Source: Hordeum vulgare subsp. vulgare
Lineage: Eukaryota > Streptophyta > Magnoliopsida > Poales > Poaceae
DNA: 64,000 nucleotides
Direction: 5' to 3'
Assembly: GCF_904849725.1 (NCBI RefSeq)
Contig: NC_058519.1
Coordinates: 649,873,387 to 649,937,386 of the forward strand
Shown here: piece by piece, positions 24,760-36,817 of the stretch
Layout: the number at the start of each line of letters is the position of its first letter
Position numbering within the stretch: the first letter of the stretch is position 1
Notes under the pieces: generated by a model
Seen by the model: only the letters and a program-made list of their open reading frames with translations
Told to the model about the DNA's origin: nothing
Database searches by the model: none
Program-made: the position numbers and the translations under genes

Positions 24760-27000
24760 AGACGGATGCCTGCTCCATGCCAACCCACTCTTCCTCAGGT
24801 CTGCCACGGTCGCAAGAGAACTCGCGCTGTCGTCATATTTGTTGCTATCTGTATGTCGCGGTAGTGCCAGCGCCATCCCTGGAACACGTTTGGCTGGCTG
24901 CTCTTCGTGCTTCCCCGATGGATTGTGAGATATGTGTTGTTAGGCCCCTGTCATGATATGTGTTGTTAGGCCCCTGTCATGATAACCCGAAACACACCTC
25001 ATATCTTTAGTGTCTGTTTGCATGTTGTCAATTCACTGGTTCCATTATTCTATTTGTCGAGTACTCTTAAAGATGGATTTCTAATTCCTCTTTATTGTAG
25101 GTTTGCCAATATCATTTATATATCCCTTCTTGTATTTCATGGTATGTGCACCTCCTCCTAAAGGATTATTGCATCGACAACTTTCTGCACATAGTATTAG
25201 ATTCATACTGTAACGAGGAGATTGGATGTATGGCTGTGTTATAGTATGTCCCTTTATTAATTGTACTATGTGTTAAAGTTTCGAGCATCAATCACATGAA
25301 TATGCTAGCTTCTGGTTAAAATCAACACAGGCAGCAATAAAAGTTTCGTCATTACCACCCGTATCTTATAATATATATGCAGGATCTAGTTTTTCTCTAA
25401 ACTTGTTTAGGCATTGCATTTTTTTCATAATTACTATTCATTAAATAAGTTTTGAAGTTTACTTACTTAGTTACTCCATTATTTGATATATTTTCATGTT
25501 GTTAGCTAATTACCTATCTCTAGTCCGAAGTGTGTATGGTATGACAACAATTGCGTTTCCAACATTATTTTTCAGTGCACTTGTCCTGAAACTGATTATA
25601 TGAACCAGTAGCATGTTTTTTTTCGTAACCATAGACAAATTTGGGTGCAATATGTTTTCTCCACAGGGACGTGCATAGCTAAGAAGATTCTCACATGCTT
25701 TATATGTCTCTACTGTATGCAGTTTACGAGGTAACAGCTGGGCTAACGGTCAATGATCCCGTGTTGAGAACAAAAAAGGTGAAATGCAACCTGATTTAAC
25801 ATGCTATATGCTACAACCGATGCTATACGTGTAAAGCTAGGTAATTTATGTGATAGCATGCTATACGTGTAAAGCTAGGTAGGCTTTATAGTCGGATACG
25901 CCTCCTAGTTTTTTGCATATTTCTTGAGCAAATGATGTAAGTGTGATTTAAATTAATAAAGCAAACCGTGATGGCCTTCGTCTAAAATGAAAATCTTAAC
26001 TAGGTAATTGTACATGCGTTGTAGCAGGGGCATATATATTTTTGTGGTTCAACACCGAGCATGGCTGATATATACCGCACACCCATCATATTTTAGATTT
26101 GGTAAGCTTGAATTTCATTTGAGTATTGATTGAGGAGGGCAAGTAATATTTTGATTTAGTTGAGGTTATGGTTAGAATTGGTTTGATTAGGATATGGACA
26201 TGAGAAGGCAAAAAAGATTTCATTTAGTTGAGATTTTGAGAAAAATTGATATGATTTGATTGAGTTAATGTAGAACATGGTTTTGAAAATAAATAAAAGA
26301 ATTGGTTTCCTTTATACTATTCCAAGTTATTGTATTTACGTGGGCGATTACTTTATGCGGCATCGGTTGAGACTACAAAAAAAGTCAACAGAAAACCAAA
26401 GAGATCTGTGGGGAGGAAAAAACTGAGGGGTGAGGTGAGACGAACCTACCAACTCACACAGAACTAATTGTATACGTTTAATGCTATATGCTACAAAAGA
26501 TAAGGACGATGTTAACACGCCTCTTCTAATTTTAGATAAAAGTCCTCTGCTAGGTAATTTGTCCATTTGAAGTCTACACTGAGCCTGCGTGCGTGCTTCT
26601 AGAAGCAAGCAAGAGAGGCAACGTGACTTTGTTTGCATGACCTGCCCTCGTCCATCCATGCTTAGCTTAGCTTAAAAGAAGCAACCATAGAGATAGATAT
26701 CTGTGTTAGATAAAAGTCCTAGGCCTAGTAATACATTAAAGATGGAACTTCTGTGGTCTATTTTAGATAAAAGGCGACATATAATTTTCTCTATATAATG
26801 GCATGGTGCTGATTTAGCGCTGATCTCACCTTACAACAGTATTACATTGTAGTGTTTTTTGAATGGTCTCGTATTACTAGTTTCATGTTGCCTTCACATT
26901 TGAGTCTATTACTTGTTTTTGTTTTTATCCTTGATTAGGATCAATTGTTGTATTGTAGACTTAAAATTGTGTTGGTTCCTCTTTTACAGAAGCTGAAGTG
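24760..27000. other. C1 interior, AT-rich, no gene seen
   Basis: This stretch is AT-rich and stop-rich on both strands. It has small internal duplications: a phrase containing gttaggcccctgtcatgata repeated at about 24938-24983, and tgctatacgtgtaaagctag repeated near 25822 and 25860. The part near 26990-27060 has a run of gtgaagt repeats that is shared with C2 (around 55580-55640). Confidence 0.6.
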
Positions 27001-27812
27001 TGAAGTGTGAAGTCGTGAAGTGTGAACCCTAAGTGTGAAGCTGTGAAGTCTTACTCAGTTTAGAGTAGCATATTGTAGCACATCTGTCTTGTAAAGATTG
27101 TAATAGATTTATTTAGTCGTATATTTGATCAACTTTATGTGTTCTTAGTTCTATCTGAAATTCATTCTTGGATTGAAAGTGGTCAAAATGACAATATATT
27201 AGTATTAAATTTAGGTTGATTCTAAGTTAGTGTTGTCACCTGTATTGGATCAGATATATTTGTGCCTTCATAATGCTACAGATCAAAATGTAAAAATCTT
27301 GAGGCCCAAAATTTGACAAAATTTTGAGATCAGCATGACATGTTGGACCAGTACAAAAATAAAATGGCCAAAAAAGAAAATCAATAGAAAGTAAAAGGCC
27401 ACAAACTAAAATTCGAAAAAAATAAAATTAAAAGTGGTTATAAATAGGCTAAGGCCCAAAAATAAGCCCAATAAGAAAAAACCCAAAAATATAAAATCAG
27501 CCCATGTGATCAATTGAAATGGGTTGGGCTGATTTCAACCATGACGTTTTGATTTTGTCATAATTTTTCCACGTAGGACTGGGTATGATTGCCAACAACG
27601 ATTTAGGATCATCGTAAAGGTTACGACAATCCAGGAATCGTCGTAAAAGTTACGACGATTTTGATCAAAACATCGCTGCTGTTCATTTGTGACACTCCGT
27701 TTTCGACGCTTGGTTTTTCGTCGTGGGATCGTCGTAAATTAAAAACCGTGACGATGTACCAACGAAAAAATAGCATCGTGTATTAGCATATTCCTTGTAG
27801 TGATAAAGTTTA

Positions 27813-30800
27813 TCAAGCGTCGCCGGGGCTGGCAGGCTCCAGAAAGGTGTCGAGGTCGATTCCATCTGCAATCCGAGTGGCCGTGTCGAGGAAGGTCTCC
27901 ATGAAATCTTCAAATCGAAGCTTCTTGGTGTTGACGACCTGCAACGTCTTCAGCTTGTCTTCACGGGCTTCCTTGCAGTGCACTCGGACCAGAGACAGCG
28001 CCGCGTCCGCACCACACCGAGTGGCAGACTTCTTCCATGCCTCCACTCTGCTTGGAACGTCCTCCAGTCGAGTCATCAACCCCTCTATCTCGTTCTGGGA
28101 GTCATCTTCAGGCCACAGCTCCTTGTCAATTCGGCCGACAACTCCTCTCAGGCGACCAATGAAAGGACCCACCCTGTTAAGGCGGGAATTCACTCGGAAC
28201 ATGTCCCGGCTAGCTTCATCGTCGAGTGGAACATTCGGTTGCCCAAGCGACCGTTCAATTTCGGCTGTTTCGGCCTCAACGTCCCGACAGAAATCTGCAA
28301 AGAAAAGACAAGGAGAAAATAAGCGCGGAGCGAACTCCAAAGTCAAAAAGCACTCGGCAAGCAACTTACCACCAAGCAGTGCGACCATCTTCTTCGCCCA
28401 GTCTCCGATGTAGTTCTCCTGCGCTCTGCACCGAGTGTTCATTAACTTCACCTGGCCCATCCATTCGGATCTCTCCTTCTTCATTTTTTCTACCTCGGCT
28501 ACCAGTGCCTTGTTAGTCTCCAGAGATTCCTCCAAAGATTTTTCTCGTTCAGCGAGAGCCACCTTCATGCCAGCCAGGTCATTCGCAGCTACCTCCAAGT
28601 CGGCAGCAAGTTGAGTCTTCTCAGCCTTCAGAGCATTATAGGCCGATCCCATTTCACAAGTCTTCTGGCAAAGAGACACAAAGGGAGGATCAGCCAGATT
28701 CAACAAGGAAAAAGTCTCGACAAATATGACAAAACAATCAAAACTCAAGATTCTTCAAACCCCTGCCGATACAAGCAATCGACAGCGGTCTCGGGGACTA
28801 CACCCGGTGGGTTCACTGATATTGACCCCACTGGTATGAAGCTCGAACAGGTCGGTCCCATTGAGCTCCATAGCAAACCAACAACACTATGAGATTACTA
28901 TTACTCGACCCGAGTAACACTACTCTCGGGAACTACACCCAGTGGGTGCACTCGGCGTGCCCCCACTGGTACAATTCGGGCAGATCAGCTCTGATCTGTA
29001 GAGATTATGGAAACTACATATAAAGACTGTTGGAGAATGTCGCATGGGAAACAAAAAAAATTCCTACGCGCACAAAGACCTATCATGGTGATGTCCATCT
29101 ACGAGAGGGGATGAGTGATCTACGTACCCTTGTAGACCGTACAGCAGAAGCGTTAGTGAACGCGATTGATGTAGTGGAACGTCCTCACGTCCCTCGATCC
29201 GCCCCGCGAACAATCCCGCGATCAGTCCCATGATCTAGTACCGAACAGACGACACCTCCGCGTTCAGCACACGTACAGCTCGACGATGATCACGGCCTTC
29301 TTGATCCAGCAAGAGAGACGGAGAGGTAGAAGAGTTCTCCGGCAGCGTGACAGCGCTCCGGAGGTTGGTGATGACCTTGTCTCAGCAGGGCTCCGCCCGA
29401 GCTCCGCAGAAACGCGATCTAGAGGAAAAACCGTGGAGGTATGCGGTCGGGCTGCCATGGAAAATTCGTCTCAAATCAGCCCTAAAATCTCCGTATATAT
29501 AGGTGGGAGAGAGGGGACCTTGCCTTGGGGCTCAAGGAGCCCCAAGGGGGTCGGCCTAGCCAAGGGGGGAAGGTCTCCCCCCCCCCCCAAACCGAGTTGG
29601 GCTTGGTTTGGTGGGTGGGAGTCCTTCCTTCCCTTCCCACCTCCTCCTTTTTATTTTCTTTCTCTTTGATTTTTCTTCCAATGCGCATAGGGCCCTTTTG
29701 GGCTGTCCCACCAGCCCACTAAGGGCTGGTGCGCCACCCTCAAGGCCTATGGGCTTCCCCGGGGTGGGTTGCCCCCCCCCCCCCCCCCCCCCGGTGAACT
29801 CCCGGAACCCATTCGTCATTCCCGGTACATTCTCGGTAACTCGGAAAACCTTCCGGTAATCAAATGAGGTCATCCTATATATCAATCTTCGTTTCCGGAC
29901 CATTCTGGAAACCCCCGTGACGTCCGTGATCTCATCCGGGACTCCTAACAATATTCGGTAACCAACCATATAACTCAAATACGCATAAAACAACGTTGAA
30001 CCTTAAGTGTGCAGACCCTGCGGGTTCGAGAACTATGTAGACATGACCCGAGAGACTCCTCGGTCAATATCCAATAGCGGGACCTGGATGCCCATATTGG
30101 ATCCTACATATTCTACAAAGAACTTATCGTTTGAACCTCAGTGTCAAGGATTCATATAATCCCGTATGTCATTCCCTTTGTCCTTCGGTATGTTACTTGC
30201 CCGAGATTCGATCGTTAGTATCCACATACCTATTTCAATCTCGTTTACCGGCAAGTCTATTTACTCGTTCCGTAATACAAGATCCCGCAACTTACACTAA
30301 GTCACATTGCTTGCAAGGCTTGTGTGTGATGTTGTATTACCGAGTGGGCCCCGAGATACCTCTCCGTCACACGGAGTGACAAATCCCAGTCTTGATCCAT
30401 ACTAACTCAACTAACACCTTCGGAGATACCTGTAGAGCATCTTTATAGTCACCCAGTTACGTTGCGACGTTTGATACACAAAAAGTATTCCTCCGGTGTC
30501 AGTGAATTATATGATCTCATGGTCATAGGAACAAATACTTGACACGCAGAAAACAGTAGCAACAAAATGACACGATCAACATGCTACGTCTATTAGTTTG
30601 GGTCTAGTCCATCACTTGATTCTCCTAATGACATGATCCAGTCATCAAGCAACAACACCCTGTTCATAATCAGAACACACTGACTATCTTTGATCAACTG
30701 GCTAGCCAACTAGAGGCTTGCTAGGGACAGTGTTTTGTCTATGTATCCACACATGTAAATGAGTCTTCATTCAATACAATTATAGCATGGATAATAAACG

Positions 30801-33120
30801 ATTATCTTGGTACAGGAATTATAATAATAACTATATTTATTATTGCCTCTAGGGCATAATTCCAACAAAGACAACTGCCGGTGCAAGCACTCGGCAGAAG
30901 TCTCGGGGACTACACCCACTCGGTTCACCCGGAGTGAACCCACTGGAAAATCAACCTACCGTATCCGAGTATCTCGCTGAAACCCCCAGTGGGCACTAAG
31001 AGGAATGCAAACACTTACTAGCGCACTTACTCGGATATCATCCCGAAGCTCCAAGCTCTTCTTGTACAGGGACGGAATGGAGTCATATGCTCCCTTGGCA
31101 TCACCCACCATCAGCTCCACTTGTACCATGGCATCCTTGGCAGCTCCTACTTGATCTTTCGGGAGGCGTCGGGCATCATATTGAACAGCCGACGGACCCG
31201 GCGTGGCAGAAGGCGCCCTAGGTATCCCGAGCTCCCTGGGAATCCCGAGCTCTGCTCCAGTCGGTTCCGCCGTGAGGGCCACCGTCTCAGTCGGCGGCAC
31301 ATTCATGGCGGGAATGGTAGCAGGTTGGATAACCCAGGGACAGGCGCCAAAGCTGGTTCCGATCTCCTTTGGTCGTCGTCGTCCAGATGGATCACCTCCG
31401 AAGGAAGCCCAACTGAACAAAATAAAAATACAGAAAAAGATCAAGATCGAAGACAGCACTCGTGAAACGGTAATACAGCTCTCGGAGCCGTGACAACGTA
31501 CCTTGCTGGGACGTGGCGGCTTTATCATTGTCCATGGGATCGTCACCCTGATGCGGCAGAGAGGTGGCGGAGGTAGCAGCTCTGTTGAGTGAGATCCATT
31601 CGACGGGTAAACATGAATTCCCAAAAAGAAGAGTCCAATCGGACACTGAAGGAAGATGGGAGAGCAAAGATACTTACGCTGAGGCGACCGGAACAGCGAT
31701 CCTCATCCGGGGAAAAGCTTTCCGAGGTTTAGACCCGCTGGGTTTAGCCACCTTAGACGGCTGATTCACGGGCTCAGCAGAAGCACCCCTGGTTCTCTTC
31801 ACACTCCGAGCACTCGGGGCCACAGGAGGAGCCGGCAGAGCAGCGGGGTCATGACGGTGCTTGGTTCGGTGTTCTCGTGGTGAGGGTGACGAGCTCTGCT
31901 CTTCACTCTCCTGCTCCTCCTCTTCTGTTTCCTCCTCCGTCTCCCTACTGTCAGAGACGTACTCGGCACTATCCGCGCTCCCCTCCATCCTGCCTTCTTA
32001 TTCCTCAACCGGATTCCCATTTGAGACTGCAGAATGCCAGTTCGTCCACTCCTGCACAAAACACAGTCGGCAACGTCAGTCAGCAAGACAAGAAAAGCAA
32101 TAAAACTGAGAAGGTTAAAAGCACTCGACAACATGTACTCACCTCATTCGGAGGAGGATTTTTGGCGCGGAAGGCCTTCACCCGCCGAGCTCCCACGGGG
32201 TTATCACATGTGCCCGTGATACTGCGGACCCATGCACTCACGGTCTCCTCGCTCACGTCTTCAGGATGGGACCGAGTGGTATCCGAAGGCCCCGTGTAAT
32301 GCCACATTGCGTGGTCTCGGGCCTGGAGCGGCTGGATACGTCGACCCAGAAGAGTCTCCAACAAGTCCATGTCGGTGACTCCCTTCCGAACGACGGCTAT
32401 CAGCGCGTCGACCAAAGGCTGGATTTGAGTTCTTTCTCCCTTAGAGAGCGCTAGCTTCCTGGGAGGGCCCGGACGGTCTAAACTGAAGGGTGGTAACCCA
32501 CTCGAAGCATTCGGGAAGGCAATGTCCTGGCAATAGAACCAGGACGATTGCCAGTTCCTAACCGACTCGGATAGCTGAAGGGAGGGATAACTACTTTTTG
32601 TTTTCTTCTGAAAGCCTAAACCCCTGCAGAGCTGGAGGATGTGTGTCTTATCATCAGACTGGCTAAGCTTCTTAATAGTCTGAGATCTAGCAGAGAAGAC
32701 ATATTTGAAGAGCCCCCAATGGGGAGAACATCCTATGAAGCAATCGCAGAGGGTGATGAATGCGGAAAGATGAGCTATCGCATTCGGCGAAAAGTGATGG
32801 ATCTGCGCCCCGAAGTAATTCATGATACCTCGGAAGAAAGGATGGGGAGGCAGGGAGAAACCTCTGGCCACGTGGTTGAGCAGAAGAACACGCTCTCCCT
32901 CCTTTGGCGTTGGCTCCATCTCACCTTCCGGCAGCCTCCAGGACTTGTTGACGACCATGTCGTGCTCCACCAGCTCCAGCACGTCATTCTCCCTCACCGT
33001 GGAGGGGAGGAAGTCCCCTTGGATCCAGCCCGCCAGCAACGCCCGCTGCCGCCGCTGAGTGGAGGCCGCCCCCTTCTTCTTCTTCTTCGCCTCAAGCTTG
33101 CTGGTCTGCCTCTTCGTCAT
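27813..33120 (-). pseudogene. Spliced antisense gene of T (PF04195-like, coiled coil)
   Basis: Several minus-strand exons with canonical borders can be traced. Exon 1, 33120-32143, starts MTKRQTSKLEAKKKK and carries a domain like the 'putative gypsy type transposon' family (FPhP-type motifs such as LPPHPFFRGIMNYF and SPHWGLFKYVF), donor gag|gtgagt. Exon 2, 32051-31678, is acidic and Ser/Pro-rich, donor gc|gtaagt, with one in-frame TAA near 32000. A short piece lies near 31547-31505. Then comes 31412-31031 (donor cga|gtaagt), with a probable frameshift. Exon 28664-28370 encodes a coiled coil, donor g|gtaagt. The last exon, 28294-27813, joins in phase and ends FLEPASPGDA. A BARE solo LTR sits in the intron between 31031 and 28664. 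The exact borders near 31505-31550 are unsure. Confidence 0.75.
29028..30867 (-). mobile_element. Solo LTR of BARE-1/Angela type Copia element
   Basis: On the minus strand it begins TGTTGGAATTATGCCCTAG and ends ACATTCTCCAACA, the known termini of BARE-1/Angela LTRs. At 1840 bp it has about the usual LTR length. A perfect 5 bp duplication, aagac, flanks it (29023-29027 and 30868-30872). No internal domain or second LTR is present, so LTR-LTR recombination removed the rest. It contains a C-run at 29771-29792 and no open gene. It lies in an intron of the antisense gene of T. Confidence 0.93.
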
Positions 33121-33638
33121 GGCGAGGGTGACAGGTCCGCAGAGGAGGAGGGGAAGGAGGTGGCTTGAGGTGTGCAGGGAGTTGCGAGGAGGGCGAGATT
33201 AATGGGAGGAGGACGAGCAGCGCAATAGGAAGGTCCGCCGAGGAAGCTTTAATAGGCCTCCGACTGAATCACCTACAGGTGGGTCCAAGATCTTATCCTC
33301 CCACCGGCTGCAGCAAGATTAGTGGAGAAGATCACGGTGCGGTAATCGACGAGGCGAAATCTACTCGATGACGTTGTCGTCATCCCCGCTGAGCGTGCGG
33401 CAACCGAAATTTGAGGATCCCGGAAACTCCGGCGCTGTCAGTATGACCGGTCACGTCGAAAGATTCCGCAGAAGCAATCGGTCCCTCACGGTTCGTTTCG
33501 CTCGCATATCCACTCGGATCACTAGCCGCAAAGATAAAATGGATCAAGGCAAACAACGCTAAGATCACCTCAATACCAGTCGGCTCCAAACTCCGGATAT
33601 CACTTCATCGTTCCAACCTCGATCCATTCGGGGACTAA
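33121..33638. other. Element T region between antisense gene start and 3' LTR
   Basis: This would contain the promoter of the antisense gene, reading leftward from 33121. No convincing TATA box was found on the minus strand. The end by 33638 (attcggggacta) is the weak polypurine tract expected before a plus-strand 3' LTR. Confidence 0.5.
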
Positions 33639-34173
33639 TGATGGGGTTATAGTCCGAGGGTAGGGTCATAGGTCTGCCCTATAGGTCCTACCCAAGGACT
33701 ACCCTTCATAGAGGACAAGACCCTTAGACAGTTCCGACTGAACTAAAGACGCCCCCATCATCCAGTCGGCGACGATCCACTCGGAGTATATCTAACGTAC
33801 CGACTGGAATCCACTCTGTACATCGTAACTTCCCAGGAGGGCAACGGTCATACGTTTTCATACACCATAACTAGCATTTAAGGATTACGTTACCAGTAAT
33901 GCCAGCCTTTAATCGCCACTATTCCACCCCTGTCCACCGGGCCATTATGAAGGGCAGCGCACTCTGTATAAGCCGCCCTTCACCACTGGTACAGGGGTTG
34001 GCACTTGCTGTAATCCCCTAATACACTCGACACAAAGCTCTCTAGAGCACTGAGACGTAGGGCTTTTACCTCCACCGTAGAGGGGCCTGAACTCATACAT
34101 CCTCGCGTAGCTAACGCTCTGCCCATATACTTTCGTACCCCATACTTCTACTGTCAGACTTATACCCACGACA
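33639..34173 (+). repeat. Element T 3' LTR
   Basis: It begins tgatggggtt and ends cccacgaca, matching 495-1030 with about 16 differences by eye. The target duplication gagtt follows at 34174-34178. Confidence 0.92.
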
Positions 34174-34178
34174 GAGTT

Positions 34179-35118
34179 CATGTGTTCACCAAGTGCTAAT
34201 TTGTTGGTCCGGATCTTTATTAAAAGGAGAACCTTAATATCCCGTAGTTTCCTTTTGGACCCCGCTGCCACGGGAGGGATGGACAATAGATGTCATGCAA
34301 GTTCTTTTCCCTAAGCACGTATGACAACACACGGAATGCATGCCTACATCACATTGACGAACGGGAGCTAGCCACTTATATCTCCATGTTATAGCTGTTG
34401 CATGATGAATATCATCCAAACAAATCACCGACCCATTGCCTACGAGTTTGTCCTACTGTTGCTACTGTTGTTACTTGTCTTGCTCTGCTGCTGCTACTAC
34501 TGTTGCTACTGCTGTTACTTGTCTTGCTCTGCTGGTGCTACTACTACTGTTGCTACTACTGTCGCTTGCTACTGTTGCTACTTGCTACTGCTATCACTAC
34601 TGATGTTCCTTGCCACTGTTATTGCTCGTTACACTGCTACTACCTGTTACACTGTTGGTTCACCTATCGTTGACGGGAATTGACAACTTCCATCGACGCG
34701 GCAACGAAGGTGCCATTGATACAATTGTTAGGAATAGTCTGCCGTCAACAGATCGTTTCTGACACCGTTGTTATCATATTACTTTGTTGTTACTATTGTT
34801 CTTGCAGATACTAATCTTTCAGGTGTGGTTGAATCTGACAAATTCAGCTGCTAATACTTGAGAGTATACTCTCACCTCCCGACTGGTAAACCAACTAATT
34901 GGGTCGAATACTCTACCCTCGAAAACTGCTGCGAACCCACGCGCTGGTGGGCCATCAACAACATTCTTCCAGTTTCATTGCCGGGGAGTGCTATCAGCAT
35001 TATTCTGGTGCCGTTGTAGGAGAAGGTTAGTTGTTATAAGCATTCGTCTAGCTAGCGCGAGAGATTGCAGGATCAACCCTTTTCTGGAGCCACTGCCAGG
35101 GAAGCACAGCTGACGTCA
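34179..35118 (+). mobile_element. Element O, 5' LTR, second visible part
   Basis: This continues the O LTR after T and aligns with 42717-43643. It includes a trinucleotide-rich zone of ctn/tgy repeats (about 34450-34660) that opens leucine-rich chance frames. The LTR end is placed at ctgacgtca (35118) because the right LTR departs from it there. The last 150 bp contain three degenerate copies of the primer binding site. Confidence 0.85.
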
Positions 35119-35127
35119 GCATTTTTC

Positions 35128-35145
35128 TGGCGCTGTTGCCGGGGA
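35128..35145 (+). promoter_or_regulatory. Primer binding site of element O (tRNA-Asp type)
   Basis: The sequence tggcgctgttgccgggga differs at one base from TGGCGCCGTTGCCGGGGA, the complement of the tRNA-Asp 3' end used by Athila-type elements. It begins nine bases after the LTR end. Confidence 0.85.
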
Positions 35146-35195
35146 GGTATTGCTATATTCTCTGAGTTACTTGGGATTTATATCTGCTAATCACT

Positions 35196-36752
35196 ATGAA
35201 GAATCTGAAGGATCCGAAGACCAAAGTCTTGCCCTCCACTATGAGGGGAGGTAAGGAATTTCCATCTAGCTCTGCACTTGATTCACCTTCAGTTATAAGT
35301 AAGTTTGCGACATCACCTCCTGCTTGATATGTCGCATGTGCTTGATGGTGCTTGTGATACTACTGCTAGAGATGTTATGCTTGATACTATGCCTGATGAT
35401 ACTATGCTTGATACTGTGCTTGATACTGCTAGAGATGCTATGCCTGATACTGCTAGAGATGCTATGCTTGATACTGCTTTGACTGATGATGCTAGAGATG
35501 CTGCTTTGACTGATGATCCTAGAGATGCTGCTTTGCCTGATGATGCTAGAGATGCTGCTTTGCCTGATGATGCTATGCTTGATGATGCTAGAGATGCTGC
35601 TTTGCCTGTTCCACTAGGAGTGTTCCTTGATGCTCATATTGCTAGAGTTACTGCCAATGCTCGTGATGCTTCTGAAACTACCGATACTATTGAGATAGAA
35701 CCTGATTTTGCTCCTGCTAGATCTAGCTCTCCTAGATATGAATTGCCTGATATACCTGAGGGTTACATTATGGAGGGAGAGACAACTGAGGATTTTCTTG
35801 CGTGTAAGGATGTCTATGACGCTGAGAAATTAATTCTCAAGTGGAAGGAAAAATCTCATGAAGTGAGGATGAAAAATGACCCGAAGTTTGCCACTTCGCC
35901 TATCTTTGTCACCGATAAGGATTATGAATTATTTGTCGACCCTGAGATAATCTCTCTAGTCGAATCTGATCCTTTTCACGGTTATGAGTCTGAGACGGTC
36001 ATAGCCCATCTTGCCAAACTATCCGAAATAGCCAACCTTTTCACTAATGAGGAGAAGATCCGCCACTACTATATTCTTAAGATGTTTCCTTTCTCTCTAA
36101 AGGATGATGCTAAAGCCTGGTTCACCTCTCTTGCTCCTGGATGTGTGCGTAGACCCGAGGAGATGGTCTATTACTTCTGTGAGAAATATTTCCTTGCCCA
36201 TAAGAAGCAAGCTGCCTTGCAGGAAATATACAACTTTGCTCAACTCCAAGAAGAGAGTCTTCCACAAGCTTGGGGAGGCTCGTCCAGCTACAGAATGCTT
36301 TGCCTGATCACCCTCTTAAGAAGAACGAGATACTTGATATCCTCTATAACGGACTTACCGATGCCTCTAGAGACCACCTAGATAGTTGTGCCGGTTGTGT
36401 TTTTAGGGAACGAACTGTAGAACAAGCCGAGACTCTGCTGAATCACATATTGATCAACGATAATGCTTGGACTATTCCCGAACCACCTCCTAAGCCAACT
36501 CCTAAGAAAAGAGGTATTCTATTCCTAAGTCCCGAAGATATGCAAGAAGCCAAGAAATCTATGCAAGAGAAAGGCATTAGATGTGAAGATGTCAAAAATC
36601 TATCACCTATCAAAGAGATCCATGGTCTCGGTAACCCGATACAGGTAGTGGAAGTGAATTCTTTGTGTAGGTTTGATGAGAGTGATATTCCTTTTGATAA
36701 ACCTGCTAGCCTATGCTTTGATGAATTTGACAACTTTGTTGCCAAACAATAG
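35196..36752 (+). pseudogene. Element O gag, broken
   Basis: An ATG at 35196 opens the expected gag start (MKNLKDPKTKVLPSTMRGG), but this frame stops at about 35327. The rest continues in the frame with ATG at 35329. Residues of that frame up to about 95 are an acidic tandem repeat (units like DARDAALPDD). A gag core follows, with MFPFSLKDDAKAWFTSLAP near 36085-36140. A shift near 36275-36290 passes the reading to a frame holding KNEILDILYNGLTD and a Pro/Lys-rich tail, ending at TAG 36750-36752. The product would be the particle protein; at least two frameshifts prevent its synthesis. Confidence 0.82.
35350..35620 (+). repeat. Degenerate 24-30 bp coding repeats in the O gag N-terminus
   Basis: Units resembling gatgatgctagagatgctgc recur about ten times, encoding D-x-(A/T)RDA(A/M)L repeats. 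The stretch is Asp/Ala-rich and strongly acidic, unlike the usual N-terminus of gag proteins. Confidence 0.8.
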
Positions 36753-36817
36753 AGTTTCAGTGATTATGTTAGCAGACATTTGGAACAAAGTACTCGTATG
36801 CTTAACCATTTAAGTGC

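Larger units (their letters stand above)
22103..27802. mobile_element. CACTA transposon C1, non-autonomous
   Basis: It starts CACTACAAGAAATATGC and ends TTCCTTGTAGTG, flanked by the 3 bp duplication ata (22100-22102 and 27803-27805). Subterminal zones hold many gtcgtaa/ttacgac motifs (about 22130-22320 and 27590-27780), the class of sites bound by CACTA DNA-binding proteins. No transposase is visible. The outer 1.6 kb on the left and 0.8 kb on the right match C2 (48725-56568), but the middle is unrelated, so the two are siblings with different cargo. A 69 bp tandem duplication lies at 23585-23722. Confidence 0.92.
495..34173 (+). mobile_element. Element T: Tat-type Gypsy LTR retrotransposon
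   Basis: T spans two similar LTRs (495-1030 and 33639-34173) and a 5 bp duplication. It is interrupted by S (3101-16888), CACTA C1 (22103-27802) and a BARE solo LTR (29028-30867). Without these it is about 12.3 kb. The order is LTR, PBS, gag, protease, RT, RNase H, integrase, tandem repeat array, antisense spliced gene, LTR. Integrase lies after RT (Gypsy order), there is no chromodomain, and a long 3' region carries an antisense PF04195-like gene; together these indicate the Tat/Retand lineage. I counted about 16 differences between the two LTRs by eye. All plus-strand coding parts carry stops or frameshifts, so T cannot move on its own. Confidence 0.88.

Noticed and set aside
29286..29993. 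Frames within the BARE solo LTR
   Set aside because: LTR sequence with C-runs and Pro/Gly-rich nonsense on both strands; BARE LTRs are not known to encode protein.
34398..34683. Leucine-rich frames (also 42932-43208) resembling a membrane peptide
   Set aside because: They come from ctn/tgy trinucleotide repeats in the O LTR and are open in two overlapping phases.
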